Shown here: positions 1 through 8,775 of the stretch, in pieces
Numbering within the stretch: position 1 is the first letter of the stretch
Layout of the letters: each line of letters opens with the position of its first letter
Assembly (NCBI RefSeq): GCF_019038415.1
Contig: NZ_JAFKRG010000042.1
Location: 1-45,909 of the forward strand
Length of the DNA stretch: 45,909 nucleotides
Reading direction: 5' to 3'
From: Synechococcus sp. CCY 9618
GTDB lineage: Bacteria; Cyanobacteriota; Cyanobacteriia; PCC-6307; Cyanobiaceae
Made by a program: the position numbers and the translations under genes
Notes under the pieces: model-generated
Databases searched by the model: none
What the model was told of the DNA's origin: nothing
Seen by the model: only the letters and a program-made list of their open reading frames with translations

Positions 1-91
1 CGACGTAGAGACGGTTGTTGGTGGAGGTGACCCACTCGCAGAACTGGTTCCACACCGAAGCGCCGGAGCGCTGTTGGAGAGTGGCGGTCAT
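1..91 (-). CDS. psbA: Photosystem II reaction centre protein D1, N-terminal fragment
   Basis: The minus strand from the ATG at 91 reads [20 protein letters not shown] followed by [10 protein letters not shown], which is the conserved N-terminus of cyanobacterial D1. Only about 30 residues lie in the window; the rest runs off the left edge. D1 is a thylakoid membrane subunit that binds P680, pheophytin, the QB quinone and the Mn4CaO5 cluster, but none of those ligands falls in this fragment. No Shine-Dalgarno is visible before the ATG. Cyanobacteria usually carry several psbA copies coding for different D1 forms; this piece is too short to say which form it is. Confidence 0.93.
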   Translation of the reverse strand, partial: MTATLQQRSGASVWNQFCEWVTSTNNRLYV

Positions 92-297
92 GAGTGCAGA
101 GAAAGTTGCCGTCAGCTGGTCACGCCGGGGCGTGGTCTGGGGCGTAAGTAATGGCGATGGTTCGCCTTCAGCCACTGTAACACAATGTTGCGGTACATGA
201 GCGCCACTTCATGAAGACAAGCCAAGGCACTTCCCTGGCCTGCCCCCCTCGCCCCTGCTAGGAGGTGAATTGCCCCCGGTCATCCCGCCTGCCGCCG
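92..297 (-). promoter_or_regulatory. psbA: Upstream region of psbA
   Basis: These roughly 200 bases separate psbA from a divergent lipoprotein gene and must hold the psbA promoter and leader. On the minus strand a TACAGT hexamer (179 to 174) lies 83 bases before the ATG and could act as a -10 element, but there is no good -35 box 16-18 bases further up. An AGGAGGT at 260-266 on the plus strand resembles a ribosome site, but is not well placed for any start of the downstream reading frame. Assigning the promoter here is inference. Confidence 0.35.
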
Positions 298-660
298 ATG
301 GTCCTGCGTTCGCCGCTCCACCCCCAGCACCGGCGGCCAGCCGGCTTCCGCCTGGGCCGGCTGATCCCCGCTCTCCTGATCGCGCCCCTGGTGCTGGCCG
401 GCTGTCAGAACCGTCCGAACGCCGACCGCCAGCGCATCAACCAACTGGAGCTGAAAGTGCAGCAGCTCGAGCAGCGCCTCAACCAGCCTGACCTGCGCCC
501 CGATCCGGCGGACAAGGCGGGCAACCCCCCCGCAGGTGTGGTCAAGTCGCTGACCCTCCGCACCGAAAGTGAAGACGACCGGTTGCGGATCTACTGGGCC
601 GACGGCAGCAAGACCGATCTTCCCTGCACCAAGGAACAGACCACCCTCGTCTGCGGATGA
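298..660 (+). CDS. Small putative lipoprotein with short coiled coil
   Basis: A 120-residue protein if started at the ATG at 298; a GTG at 265 would add 11 residues but sits inside its own AGGAGG. An N-terminal Arg-rich stretch and hydrophobic helix end in the lipobox LVLAGC, with the lipidated Cys near residue 36, so it is probably anchored to a membrane. A short heptad-like segment (INQLELKVQQLEQRL) suggests a coiled coil. The C-terminal part has two cysteines in the last 15 residues (CTKEQTTLVCG), possibly a disulfide. I do not recognise the family. Its stop overlaps the next start as ATGA, so the two are probably cotranscribed. Confidence 0.7.
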   Translation: MVLRSPLHPQHRRPAGFRLGRLIPALLIAPLVLAGCQNRPNADRQRINQLELKVQQLEQRLNQPDLRPDPADKAGNPPAGVVKSLTLRTESEDDRLRIYWADGSKTDLPCTKEQTTLVCG

Positions 661-1067
661 CCATGACGCTCTCCCGATTCCGGCCCCTGCTCGGATGCCT
701 CACCCTGCTGCTGGCCGCGCCCCTGGCGGGCCCGCTTCCCGCCCAGGCCCAGATCACCCAGGAGCAGGCCTACCAACGGGGCCGCGCCGCCAACCTGGCC
801 CGCATGCGGGCCGAGGCGCTCAACGGCGGCCTGGGCGTCTACCGGGCCGCGGCCTGCATGTACCAGCTGAGCGGAGGCCCCTGCCTGGTGGGGTCCGCTC
901 CGAACGGCCTGCTGTTCCGCTTCTACGGCGGTCCCCCGGGAGCCGAACAGCAGGGCAAGCCGCCGACGCTGGAAACCGAGATCCTGATCTCTCCGGACGG
1001 CCGCCAGGTGGTGGAGGTCCTCTACAACGGCCCGCCCCGCTCATCCGCCACCCCAGCGGGTTCCTGA
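657..1067 (+). CDS. Small exported protein, unknown family
   Basis: A 136-residue protein beginning at the ATG that overlaps the preceding stop (ATGA). Residues 1-32 form a Sec-type signal peptide: basic start, hydrophobic core, and an AQA/Q cleavage region. The mature part has two cysteines (AACMYQLSGGPCLVG) that may form a disulfide. I see no catalytic motif. The overlap with the upstream lipoprotein gene suggests that both act at the cell envelope, but that is inference from context. Confidence 0.7.
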   Translation: MTMTLSRFRPLLGCLTLLLAAPLAGPLPAQAQITQEQAYQRGRAANLARMRAEALNGGLGVYRAAACMYQLSGGPCLVGSAPNGLLFRFYGGPPGAEQQGKPPTLETEILISPDGRQVVEVLYNGPPRSSATPAGS

Positions 1068-1074
1068 GCCGCGC

Positions 1075-2034
1075 TCAGCCGGCGGACTGCAACCCCCGGG
1101 CCAGGTCCCGCAGGGCCCGACCCCACGCCGGCTGCACCGGCCAGACCTCGCGCCGGGTGAGGCTCAGGGCGATGCCCTTCTCGCCGTACGCAGCTTCGTT
1201 GATGAACACCGCCCAGACCGGTTGATCCGCCAGATCCCCCTCGGGATGAAAGCCGATCGTCGTACCCTCCGCCGTCAGGAACAGGGGCTCGCCGGCGCCG
1301 ATCCGATGCCAGTCGCGATGCTGCCGCTGGGGATGCACCACCGCCGCCGGGGAGCCATCGCCATGACGGGGCAGATCAAGGCTGCCCAGGTGACGATGCA
1401 CCACCAGCTCCTGCGGCTGCTGCAGCTCGCCCGCCCGGGCCCCCGCCAGCACCGCCAGGGCCGCCTCCAGGGCCAGCTGGGTCTGGCGGCAGATGGTGGC
1501 ATTGATCACGCCCTGGGGCACCGGACCGACTTCCAGCACCAGGCCACAGGGCCAGGACTCCACCAGGTAACCGGTCTGGGCCGCATCGTGCTCATGCAGG
1601 TAGACCGGCAGACCCAGGCGCTGCTGCAGCCCCGCCGCCAGCGCCAGATCCGCCGGCCGACGGCCGTAGACCACCAGGCTGTTGCCCATGGCGGCCGTGG
1701 TGCTGTGCAGGTCAAGGGCCACCAGGCAGGGGGCGGTCCCCTCCGGACCATGACGATGCAGCAGCTCCCTGGCCCGCCGGAGCTCCCGGTCGCCCGGTTC
1801 CGCCGCGGCCAGCAGGGACGGGACGAAACTGCGGTTGAGATCCCGATCCAGATAGCGATGGCCGGCGGCGTGGGCCTCGGGGTTGCCCAGCACCAGCTCC
1901 AGGGCGAGGCCGCTGCTGCGCAGCAGTGTGGGGTGTCGCTGCCAGGCCCCCAGCAACCAGGGCGCGTTGCGCTCGTTGCCGTGGGTGCCGCCCACCACCA
2001 TCACCCGCCCCGCCGCCATCGTCAGCCAGATCAC
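1075..2034 (-). CDS. Probable aspartoacylase (AspA/AstE family, M14-like)
   Basis: A 319-residue zinc carboxypeptidase-fold protein. The zinc motif GGTHGNE lies near residues 15-21 (His18, Glu21), the substrate motif DLNRSF near residue 65, and the third-ligand region ALDLHSTTAAMGNS follows; EVGPVPQGV is also typical of the family. Aspartoacylases hydrolyse N-acetylaspartate to aspartate and acetate; the cyanobacterial branch is annotated this way by homology. The start is a GTG at 2034; an ATG five codons downstream is an alternative. The gene converges on the exported-protein gene, with 7 bases between the stops. The physiological substrate is uncertain. Confidence 0.85.
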   Translation of the reverse strand: MIWLTMAAGRVMVVGGTHGNERNAPWLLGAWQRHPTLLRSSGLALELVLGNPEAHAAGHRYLDRDLNRSFVPSLLAAAEPGDRELRRARELLHRHGPEGTAPCLVALDLHSTTAAMGNSLVVYGRRPADLALAAGLQQRLGLPVYLHEHDAAQTGYLVESWPCGLVLEVGPVPQGVINATICRQTQLALEAALAVLAGARAGELQQPQELVVHRHLGSLDLPRHGDGSPAAVVHPQRQHRDWHRIGAGEPLFLTAEGTTIGFHPEGDLADQPVWAVFINEAAYGEKGIALSLTRREVWPVQPAWGRALRDLARGLQSAG

Positions 2035-2081
2035 GCCGGCACCAGCCTGGCGCAGAGTCGTGGCAGGACACGCTGACTCCC

Positions 2082-3071
2082 ATGGCCCCTCCAGCCCCCC
2101 TGGTGCGCTCCGCCCGGCAGCTCTGGCAGTGCCAGTGGCGCCTGCTGATGGGCGGGCTCGGTCCGGCCGACCGGCAGGGCCGCTACCGGCGCCCCGCCGC
2201 GGCCTTCACCGCCCTGCCGCCCCTGCCCGAGGACGCCGCCGAGCCGGGGGGGCATGTGCTGATCGTGGGCCGCAGCTGCCCCTGGGCCCACCGGGCCTGG
2301 CTCACCTGGAGCCTGCGGGGGCTGGCGCCGACGATCGAGACCCTGATGGTGGTGCCCGACCCGGCCGCCGGCCGCTGGCGCTTCAGTCAACCGTTTGAGG
2401 GCTGCGACACCCTGATCGAGCTCTACCGGCGCAGTGGGGCCGATCCCCGGGCCCGGGCCACCGTGCCGGCCCTCTATTCGCGGCGCCAGGGAAAGATCCT
2501 GGTGAACGAGAGCGCCCGCCTGATCGAGCTGCTCAATGGCTGGCCGGCACCGGCCGACGCGCCGGACCTGGCCCCTGACATCGACAGGGCCGCCATCGCC
2601 GCCTGGCGGGAGAGGCTGCAGGGAGACGTCAACGACGGGGTGTATCGCTGCGGCTTCGCCCGCACCCAGGCGGCCTATGACGAGGCCGAGACGGCCCTGT
2701 TCGCCGCTCTGGATGCCGTCGAGGCGAGCCTGGCCGACCAGAAGGGAACCGGCTGGCTCTGCGGCGGCCCGGTGCCCAGCCTGGCGGATGTGGTGCTGTT
2801 CCCCACACTCATACGGCTGGAACTGGTCTACGCCCCCCTGTTCGGCTGCAGCCGGACGCCCCTGTGGCAGCTGCCCCACCTGTGGGAATGGCGGCGCCGT
2901 TTCCACGGCCTGGAGGGGGTGGCGGCCACCTGCTTCCCGGCCGCCTGGCGGGCCGATTACTTCGGGGCCCTGTTTCCCCTGCACCCCTCCGGCATCGTTC
3001 CGGCGGGACCCGACCTGGCCACACTGGTGGCAGGCCCGTTTCCTGCCGCCCCCGGCGGCCGCCCCCGATGA
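2082..3071 (+). CDS. Glutathione S-transferase, glutathionyl-hydroquinone reductase type
   Basis: The frame is open from further upstream, but the ATG at 2082 is the natural start and gives 329 residues. A thioredoxin-like N-domain carries GRSCPWAHR (Cys66), the hallmark of the Xi-class/ECM4 glutathionyl-hydroquinone reductases, which use a Cys to remove glutathione from hydroquinones. NESARLIELLN matches the glutathione-binding segment and an all-helical C-domain follows. The stop overlaps the next start as ATGA, opening a three-gene operon with the DUF2301 and ABC-F genes. The substrate is not evident from sequence. Confidence 0.85.
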   Translation: MAPPAPLVRSARQLWQCQWRLLMGGLGPADRQGRYRRPAAAFTALPPLPEDAAEPGGHVLIVGRSCPWAHRAWLTWSLRGLAPTIETLMVVPDPAAGRWRFSQPFEGCDTLIELYRRSGADPRARATVPALYSRRQGKILVNESARLIELLNGWPAPADAPDLAPDIDRAAIAAWRERLQGDVNDGVYRCGFARTQAAYDEAETALFAALDAVEASLADQKGTGWLCGGPVPSLADVVLFPTLIRLELVYAPLFGCSRTPLWQLPHLWEWRRRFHGLEGVAATCFPAAWRADYFGALFPLHPSGIVPAGPDLATLVAGPFPAAPGGRPR

Positions 3072-3730
3072 GCAGCACCCTGGCCACCCCCTCCGACCCC
3101 GTTTTCGAGGGGGTGTACGGCCACTTCACGATCACCGCGCTGGATCGCCGCGAGGTGCTCGGCTACCGGCTCGCCCTCACCGCCGTGGCCGTGGCCCAGC
3201 TGGCCCTGCTGGTGCAGTGGCGCCAGCTCGGTCCGCAGCTGCTCTGGCCCTGGCTGCTGGTCATGGCGGCGGGGCTGGGCCTGGCCCTGCGCTGGATCCA
3301 CATCTACCTGCGGCCCCTGCACCGGGCCCTGCAGCTGTTCTGGCTGGCGGGCTGCCTGGGCGGTGTGATCCTGGCGGTGCAGGTGGGGCCCGGCGCCATG
3401 CTCACCACCCTGGTGGACCAACCCCTCTGGATCCTGGCGGTGGGTCCCTTCTTCGCCGCCCTGACCGGCATCGGCTTCAAGGAGTTCGTCTGCTTCCAGC
3501 GGGCCGAGGCGATCGGCGTCACCCTGCTGCTGCCGCTGGCCCTGCTGGGGCGGCTCGCCGGCCTGCTGAGCCCGGCCGCCACCGCCAGCCTGCTCAGCGC
3601 CGAAGCCCTGCTGCTGCTGCTGCTCTGCCTGCGCAAGTTCCCGATGCCGGCGGCGGCGGACGTGGGTGACAAGAGCGTCTTCGCCCATCTGGAGCGGCAG
3701 CGCCAGGGCCAGCCGGTGGAGGCCCCATGA
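3068..3730 (+). CDS. DUF2301-type integral membrane protein
   Basis: A 220-residue protein with the N-terminal signature FEGVYGHFTITALDRREVLGYR, typical of the cyanobacterial/plastid DUF2301 family as I recall it, followed by about six or seven hydrophobic segments. The C-terminus is soluble and charged. The start overlaps the GST stop and the stop overlaps the ABC-F start (both ATGA), so all three are translationally coupled. The family has no established biochemical role; I do not assign one. Confidence 0.78.
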   Translation: MSSTLATPSDPVFEGVYGHFTITALDRREVLGYRLALTAVAVAQLALLVQWRQLGPQLLWPWLLVMAAGLGLALRWIHIYLRPLHRALQLFWLAGCLGGVILAVQVGPGAMLTTLVDQPLWILAVGPFFAALTGIGFKEFVCFQRAEAIGVTLLLPLALLGRLAGLLSPAATASLLSAEALLLLLLCLRKFPMPAAADVGDKSVFAHLERQRQGQPVEAP

Positions 3731-5613
3731 GCCTGATCAGCCTGGTGGGAGCGGCCAAGGACTTCGGCCTGCGCAGCCTCTTCGCCGACCTCGACCTGCA
3801 CGTGGGCGAGCGGGACCGGCTGGGGCTGATCGGCCCCAACGGCGCCGGCAAGAGCACATTGTTACGGGTGCTGGCGGGCCTCGAACCCCTGGATCGGGGC
3901 GAGCGCCGCTGCTCGGCCCGCACCCGGGTGGTGCTGCTCGACCAGGAACCGCGGCTGGATCCGGATCTCACCGTGCTGGAGCAGGTGTTCGCCGGCGACG
4001 GCGAGGCCATGTCCCTGCTGCGGGCGTTCGCCGGGGTGAGCCACCAGCTGGCCGCCCAGCCGGAGGATGGCCAGCTGCTGGCCCGGCTCAGCGACCTGCA
4101 GCACCGCATGGATGGCTGCCAGGCCTGGGACCTGGAGCGACGCTGCCGGGAGGTGCTGGAGCGCCTGGGCATCGACGCCGCCAACCAGGAGCGGACCATC
4201 GGCGAACTCTCCGGCGGCAACCGCCGCCGGGTGGCCCTGGCGGCGGCCCTGGTGGCCGAGCCGGAGCTGCTGCTCCTGGATGAGCCCACCAACCACCTGG
4301 ATGCCGAAGGGGTGGAGTGGCTGCAGAGCTACCTGGACCGCTTTCCCGGCGCCCTGGTGCTGGTCACCCACGACCGCTACCTGCTGGATCGGGTCACCCG
4401 CCGGATCGTGGCGGTGGAGCGGGGCGAGGCCCGCCCCTACGAGGGCAACTACGGCACCTACCTGGCCCTCAAGGCGGCCGAGGAGGAGGCCGAGGCCTCC
4501 AGCGCCGCCAAGCTGCGGGGCACCCTGCGGCGGGAGCTGGCCTGGCTGCGCCAGGGCCCGAAAGCCCGCAGCACCAAGCAGAAGGCCCGGCTGCAGCGCA
4601 TCGACGCCCTGATGGAGGCCCCCGCCCGCCAGGGCCGCGCCAGCCTGACCATGGCGGCCACGGCCCGGCGCATCGGCAAGCGGGCGATCACCGCCGAGGG
4701 GCTGGGGGTGGCGGTGGGCGAGCGCTGGCTGCTGCGCGACTTCAGCTACGACTTCAGCCCCGAGGACCGGGTCGGAATCATCGGGCCCAACGGGGCGGGA
4801 AAATCCAGCCTGCTGGAGGTGATCGCCGGACGGCGCCCCCCCAGTGCCGGCGCGCTGGAGCTGGGAGCCACGGTGAAGCTGGCCTACTTCGACCAGCACA
4901 GCGACGTGCTGCTGGCCCGGGATGGCAAACGCAAGGTGATCGAGGTGGTGCAGGAGGCCGCCAGCCGGGTGCAGGTGGATGGGGTGGAGCTCACGGCCTC
5001 CCAGCTGCTGGAGCGGTTCCTGTTTCCGCCGGCCCAGCAGCACCAGCCGGTGGCGAAGCTCTCCGGCGGCGAACGGCGGCGTCTGCACCTCTGCCGGCTG
5101 CTGATCGAGGCCCCCAACGTGCTGCTGCTGGATGAGCCCACCAACGACCTCGACGTGCACACCCTGGGTGTGCTGGAGGAGTTTCTCGACGACTTCCGCG
5201 GCTGTGTGGTGGTGGTCTCCCACGACCGCTGGTTCCTGGACCGGACCGTCGACCGCCTGTTTCACTTCGAAGCGGGCCGGCTGGAGCGCTTCGAGGGCAA
5301 CTACAGCACCTGGCTGGAGCGCCAGGCGACGGCCCCCCTGCCTGCCCCGACCCTGGAGCCGGCCGCGGCCCGGAAGCAGGCGCCGGCCGGCCCCCGCCGG
5401 CGCAGTTTCAAGGAAGGACGCGAGCTGGAGCGCATCGAAGCGGAACTGCCCGACCTGGAGCAGCGGCGGCGGGAGCTGGAGCAGCAGCTGGCAGCCCCCT
5501 CCGGCGGCACGTACGCCAGGCTCGAAGACCTCACCAGCGAACTGGCGGCCCTGGTGGAGCGGATCGCCGCCGCGGAGGAGCGCTGGCTGGTGCTCAGCGA
5601 GCTGGCGGCCTGA
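3727..5613 (+). CDS. ABC-F family ATPase (Uup-like)
   Basis: A 628-residue protein with two ABC ATPase domains and no membrane segment. Domain 1 has Walker A GPNGAGKST (about residues 36-44), signature LSGGNRRR and Walker B LLLLDEPTNHLD. Domain 2 has GPNGAGKSS (near 355), LSGGERRR and LLLDEPTNDLD. A basic linker rich in KARSTKQKAR joins them, and the last 80 residues are charged and coiled-coil-like, as in Uup. ABC-F proteins act on ribosomes (translation factors) or on branched DNA (Uup). It ends an operon with two upstream genes. The last 20 bases overlap the end of a converging damaged gene. Confidence 0.92.
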   Translation: MSLISLVGAAKDFGLRSLFADLDLHVGERDRLGLIGPNGAGKSTLLRVLAGLEPLDRGERRCSARTRVVLLDQEPRLDPDLTVLEQVFAGDGEAMSLLRAFAGVSHQLAAQPEDGQLLARLSDLQHRMDGCQAWDLERRCREVLERLGIDAANQERTIGELSGGNRRRVALAAALVAEPELLLLDEPTNHLDAEGVEWLQSYLDRFPGALVLVTHDRYLLDRVTRRIVAVERGEARPYEGNYGTYLALKAAEEEAEASSAAKLRGTLRRELAWLRQGPKARSTKQKARLQRIDALMEAPARQGRASLTMAATARRIGKRAITAEGLGVAVGERWLLRDFSYDFSPEDRVGIIGPNGAGKSSLLEVIAGRRPPSAGALELGATVKLAYFDQHSDVLLARDGKRKVIEVVQEAASRVQVDGVELTASQLLERFLFPPAQQHQPVAKLSGGERRRLHLCRLLIEAPNVLLLDEPTNDLDVHTLGVLEEFLDDFRGCVVVVSHDRWFLDRTVDRLFHFEAGRLERFEGNYSTWLERQATAPLPAPTLEPAAARKQAPAGPRRRSFKEGRELERIEAELPDLEQRRRELEQQLAAPSGGTYARLEDLTSELAALVERIAAAEERWLVLSELAA

Positions 5614-6015
5614 GCCTGAGCGCCGCCGCCGGTGGGGGTGGGGCACCTCCAGCAGGCCTGTCGCTGCGGCGGCGCGAGGGGGCTGACCGCACACCGGGCC
5701 CACGGGCTCCGGCCTGACGCATCGCCGTGGGTTTGTAGTCGTCGACACAGCGATGGGCGGCCAACTGGTCGCCCATGCGGCGCAGGTAGAGATCCTGGAA
5801 CCATTGCACCGCATCGCTCTGGAAGGCCCGCAGGGCCTCGTCGAGGCTGGCGAAGCGCTGGCTCACCAGAGCGCTGGGAGCGCACTGCTTCCAGAGGAGC
5901 ACCTGCTCGAAGCTCAGTCCCGGGCGCCAGCGGCGCTGCTCCGAGAGGTAACCGTGGTCGTCGATCCGTGGTCGTCGATGAAGTGCCGCTCCCGCCGCTT
6001 GCTGATGCGCGTCAT
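5594..6015 (-). pseudogene. Unknown cyanobacterial gene broken by a 14-bp duplication
   Basis: The ATG at 6015 starts MTRISKRRERHFIDDHG; the frame is then lost, and it stops after about 33 codons. A second minus frame continues at exactly that point with GYLSEQRRWRPGLSFEQVLL and stays open for about 120 residues to 5594, rich in aromatic residues and clearly protein-like. The cause is visible: a perfect tandem copy of 14 bases (5952-5965 and 5966-5979). Removing one copy fuses the frames into one protein of about 135 residues. I do not recognise the family. This could be a recent mutation or a sequencing/assembly error. Confidence 0.65.
5952..5979. repeat. Perfect 14-bp tandem duplication
   Basis: Two adjacent identical copies of CCGTGGTCGTCGAT. 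The length is not a multiple of three, so the duplication shifts the reading frame of the minus-strand gene that spans it. Confidence 0.95.
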
Positions 6016-6205
6016 GGGCCAACCGGGGAATTGTCCATCCCGCGCTGAGCTACGGACCCGTGGCGCACGCAGCACGGATCGGCAGAATTACCGCGGAGCA
6101 GGTCGGCGCCGGCCCATGTGCGGGATCCCACAGGAAGCAGCGCCTCCGTGGCCACGACCGTATGGTGTCTTCGGTGAGTTCCGGTTGGTCACGGCCGGTT
6201 TTTGC

Positions 6206-6424
6206 ATGAAGACGATCGACGATCACATCGAGAAGGACAAGGTTGAAATCGAGTCGGCCAAGGCCGACGGCAACCTGGGCAAGGTGCGCCATCTCGAGGA
6301 GGAGCTCAAGGCCCTCAACGAGTACAAGGAGCACCATCCCGAGGACAGCCACGACCCCAGCCCTCTTGAGGTGTACTGCGACCTCAACCCCGAGGCGCCC
6401 GAATGCAGGGTCTACGACGACTGA
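6206..6424 (+). CDS. cp12: CP12, Calvin-cycle regulatory protein
   Basis: A 72-residue acidic protein starting at the ATG at 6206. The C-terminus LEVYCDLNPEAPECRVYDD is the CP12 signature, with Cys58 and Cys67 as the C-terminal redox pair and the GAPDH-binding tail. CP12 is an intrinsically disordered linker that joins GAPDH and phosphoribulokinase into an inactive complex in the dark. The N-terminal cysteine pair and the AWD_VEEL core of plant CP12 are absent; a charged helical N-terminus (HIEKDKVEIESAKADGN) replaces them, as in marine picocyanobacterial forms. It stands alone and converges on obg. Confidence 0.9.
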   Translation: MKTIDDHIEKDKVEIESAKADGNLGKVRHLEEELKALNEYKEHHPEDSHDPSPLEVYCDLNPEAPECRVYDD

Positions 6425-6457
6425 GGGCCAGCCGTCCCCAGTGCTTCTGACTCCAGT

Positions 6458-7450
6458 TCAGACGATGCCCAGCTGCTGCCATACGGCGGCCAGCAGGGCA
6501 TCAAGACCCCGGTTGGTAGCAGCAGAAATCACCAAGGGCTTCTGGCCGGTGTGCTCTTCGAGCTGCGCGACCAGGCTCTCCAGCCGGCCCTCCTCACACA
6601 GCTCCCTCTTGGTGAGCACCACCAGACGGGGTCGTTCCACCAGTCCGTGGCCGTAGGCGGACAGTTCGGTCTCCACCACCTTCAGATCCCCAGCCACGTC
6701 CTCGGCGCCCGCATCCACCAGGTGGAGCAGCAGCCTTGTCCGTTCGATGTGGCGCAGGAATTCATGGCCCAGGCCCGCGCCCCGGGCAGCTCCGGCTATC
6801 AGGCCGGGGATGTCGGCGAACACGGTGCCATCCCCACTGGGCCTGCGCACCACCCCCAGATTGGGCACCAGGGTGGTGAAGGGGTAGTCGGCGATCTTGG
6901 GACGGGCGGCGGAGAGCACGGCAATCAATGTGCTCTTGCCCGCGTTGGGCAGGCCAATGATGCCCACCTCGGCCAGCAGCTTGAGCTCCATCTGCAGCAG
7001 CCACTCCTCCCCCTCCTTGCCCTCGGTGAACTTCTCCGGGGCCCGGTTGCGGTTGCTCAGGTAGTGGGCATTGCCCAGCCCCCCCCGGCCGCCGGCCGCC
7101 ACGAGCAGTTCCTCCCCGGGAGCGGTGAGGTCCCCCAGCAGGATGCCGGTGCGGCGGTCGCGCACCTCCGTGCCGCAGGGAACCCGGATCGTGAGCGTGT
7201 CGGCGCTGGCCCCTGTGGAGCGGTTCGGGCCGCCGCGACGGCCGTCGTCGGCGGCGAACAGGCGCCGGTATTTGAAGTCCAGCAGGGTCTGGAGATTGGC
7301 GTCGGCCACCAGCAGCACATCGCCGCCGCGGCCGCCGTCGCCGCCGGAGGGACCGCCGGCAGGGACGTACTTCTCACGACGGAAGGCCACGATCCCATCG
7401 CCGCCGCGGCCGGCGCGCACGGCGATGCGGGCCTGATCGATGAACTGCAA
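6458..7450 (-). CDS. obg: GTPase Obg/CgtA
   Basis: A 330-residue protein. The start is taken as the TTG at 7450 because the family begins MQFIDQARI, and no ATG lies nearby in frame. The glycine-rich Obg fold ([20 protein letters not shown]) comes first, then the GTPase domain with G1 GLPNAGKST, switch region [12 protein letters not shown]3 DIPGLI and G4 LTKREL. There is no C-terminal OCT domain, as is usual in cyanobacteria. Obg binds the 50S subunit and couples ribosome assembly to guanine nucleotide levels. Seven G residues (7451-7457) directly precede the start. It is divergent from the sugar-transport ATPase. Confidence 0.93.
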   Translation of the reverse strand: MQFIDQARIAVRAGRGGDGIVAFRREKYVPAGGPSGGDGGRGGDVLLVADANLQTLLDFKYRRLFAADDGRRGGPNRSTGASADTLTIRVPCGTEVRDRRTGILLGDLTAPGEELLVAAGGRGGLGNAHYLSNRNRAPEKFTEGKEGEEWLLQMELKLLAEVGIIGLPNAGKSTLIAVLSAARPKIADYPFTTLVPNLGVVRRPSGDGTVFADIPGLIAGAARGAGLGHEFLRHIERTRLLLHLVDAGAEDVAGDLKVVETELSAYGHGLVERPRLVVLTKRELCEEGRLESLVAQLEEHTGQKPLVISAATNRGLDALLAAVWQQLGIV

Positions 7451-7514
7451 GGGGGGGTGTCGGCCGGGGCGCGGATGAAGGTCAACCCTAGGATCCTCCG
7501 GTTGCAGCGCTGGA

Positions 7515-8750
7515 TTGGCCGACGTCCGCTTCCACCAGGTCAGCAAGACCTACCCTCCCCGCCGTGGCGGCAGCCCGGTGCAGGTGCTGCGGCAGCTCGA
7601 TCTTCACATCGAGGATGGTGAATTCCTGGTGCTGGTGGGCCCCTCCGGCTGCGGCAAGAGCACATTGTTACGGCTGCTGGCGGGCCTGGAGGCCACCACC
7701 AGCGGCGAGATCTACGTGGGCGATCGGCCCGTCAGCCACCTGCGGCCGGCCCAGCGCGACGTGGCGATGGTGTTCCAGAGCTACGCGCTCTACCCCCACC
7801 TGAGCGTGGCCGACAACATCGGCTTCGGCCTGCGGCGCAGCCGCCCCCGCAGCCTGCCCCAGCAGCTTCAGGACGGCCTGCACCGGGCCAGCCGCCGTCT
7901 GCCGGCGGCCCTGCGCATCGACTCCGAGCGGGAGCGGCGCATCGAGCAGCGCATCGCCGAGGTGGCCACCACCCTGGAACTGGAACCGCTGCTGGAGCGC
8001 CGACCGAAGGAACTCTCGGGAGGCCAGAAGCAGCGGGTGGCCCTGGGCCGGGCCATCGCCCGTCAACCGGCCGTGTTCCTGATGGATGAGCCGCTCAGCA
8101 ACCTCGACGCCAAGCTGCGCACCGGCACCCGCACCCAGATCGTGGAACTGCAGCGGCGCCTGGGCACCACCACCCTCTACGTCACCCACGACCAGGTCGA
8201 AGCGATGACCATGGGTCACCGCATCGCCGTGCTCAACGAGGGCCATCTGCAGCAGCTGGGCACGCCGATGCAGCTCTACCAGTGGCCGGCCAACCTGTTC
8301 GTGGCCCAGTTCATCGGCAGCCCGGCGATGAACCTGCTGCCGGTGGAGGTCGCCGGAGCGGGCCAGCTGCTGCTCGGGGGGCGGCGTTTCCCGGTGGAGG
8401 GGCCGATGGCTGAACTGCTGGGAGAGTGGACGGGCCACCGGATCACCGGCGGTCTGCGGCCCGAACACCTGCGTCTGGCCCCCGCCACCAACCGCAACCT
8501 GCCGGCTGAGGTGAGCCACTGCGAGGCCCTCGGCAACGAGCAGCTGGTCACCTGCCGGCTGCTGGAGGGAAGCCACCTGGTGCTGTTGCGGGCGGAGCCG
8601 GACCAGAGCGTGAGTGCGGGCCAGACGGTGCACCTGGAGGTGGATCCCACGGGCTGGCGCCTGTTCGACGGCCTCGGCGCGGCCCTGCTGCCGGCGGAGG
8701 TGCCGGCGTCGCCGCGGCCGGAGCCCCAGCTGCCGACGATCAGCCTCTGA
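7515..8750 (+). CDS. MalK/UgpC-type ABC transporter ATP-binding protein
   Basis: A 411-residue carbohydrate-uptake ATPase starting at TTG 7515. Walker [10 protein letters not shown] is near residue 43, the Q-loop [11 protein letters not shown], the signature LSGGQKQR near 168 and Walker [14 protein letters not shown] near 186; a C-terminal TOBE/MalK regulatory domain follows. It resembles the GgtA ATPase of the cyanobacterial glucosylglycerol/sugar importer, but the partner permease and binding protein are not in the window. An extra helical stretch of about 40 residues ([20 protein letters not shown] and onward) lies between the Q-loop and the signature. Divergent from obg. Confidence 0.85.
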   Translation: MADVRFHQVSKTYPPRRGGSPVQVLRQLDLHIEDGEFLVLVGPSGCGKSTLLRLLAGLEATTSGEIYVGDRPVSHLRPAQRDVAMVFQSYALYPHLSVADNIGFGLRRSRPRSLPQQLQDGLHRASRRLPAALRIDSERERRIEQRIAEVATTLELEPLLERRPKELSGGQKQRVALGRAIARQPAVFLMDEPLSNLDAKLRTGTRTQIVELQRRLGTTTLYVTHDQVEAMTMGHRIAVLNEGHLQQLGTPMQLYQWPANLFVAQFIGSPAMNLLPVEVAGAGQLLLGGRRFPVEGPMAELLGEWTGHRITGGLRPEHLRLAPATNRNLPAEVSHCEALGNEQLVTCRLLEGSHLVLLRAEPDQSVSAGQTVHLEVDPTGWRLFDGLGAALLPAEVPASPRPEPQLPTISL

Positions 8751-8775
8751 AGCACCCATCCCAGCCCCCGCACAC

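Noticed and set aside
15-200. A 61-codon plus-strand frame over the psbA start
   Set aside because: Antisense to the clear D1 N-terminus and its leader.
3862-5814. A 650-codon frame antisense to the ABC-F gene
   Set aside because: Gln/His/Gly-rich shadow of a gene with all expected motifs; no domain of its own.
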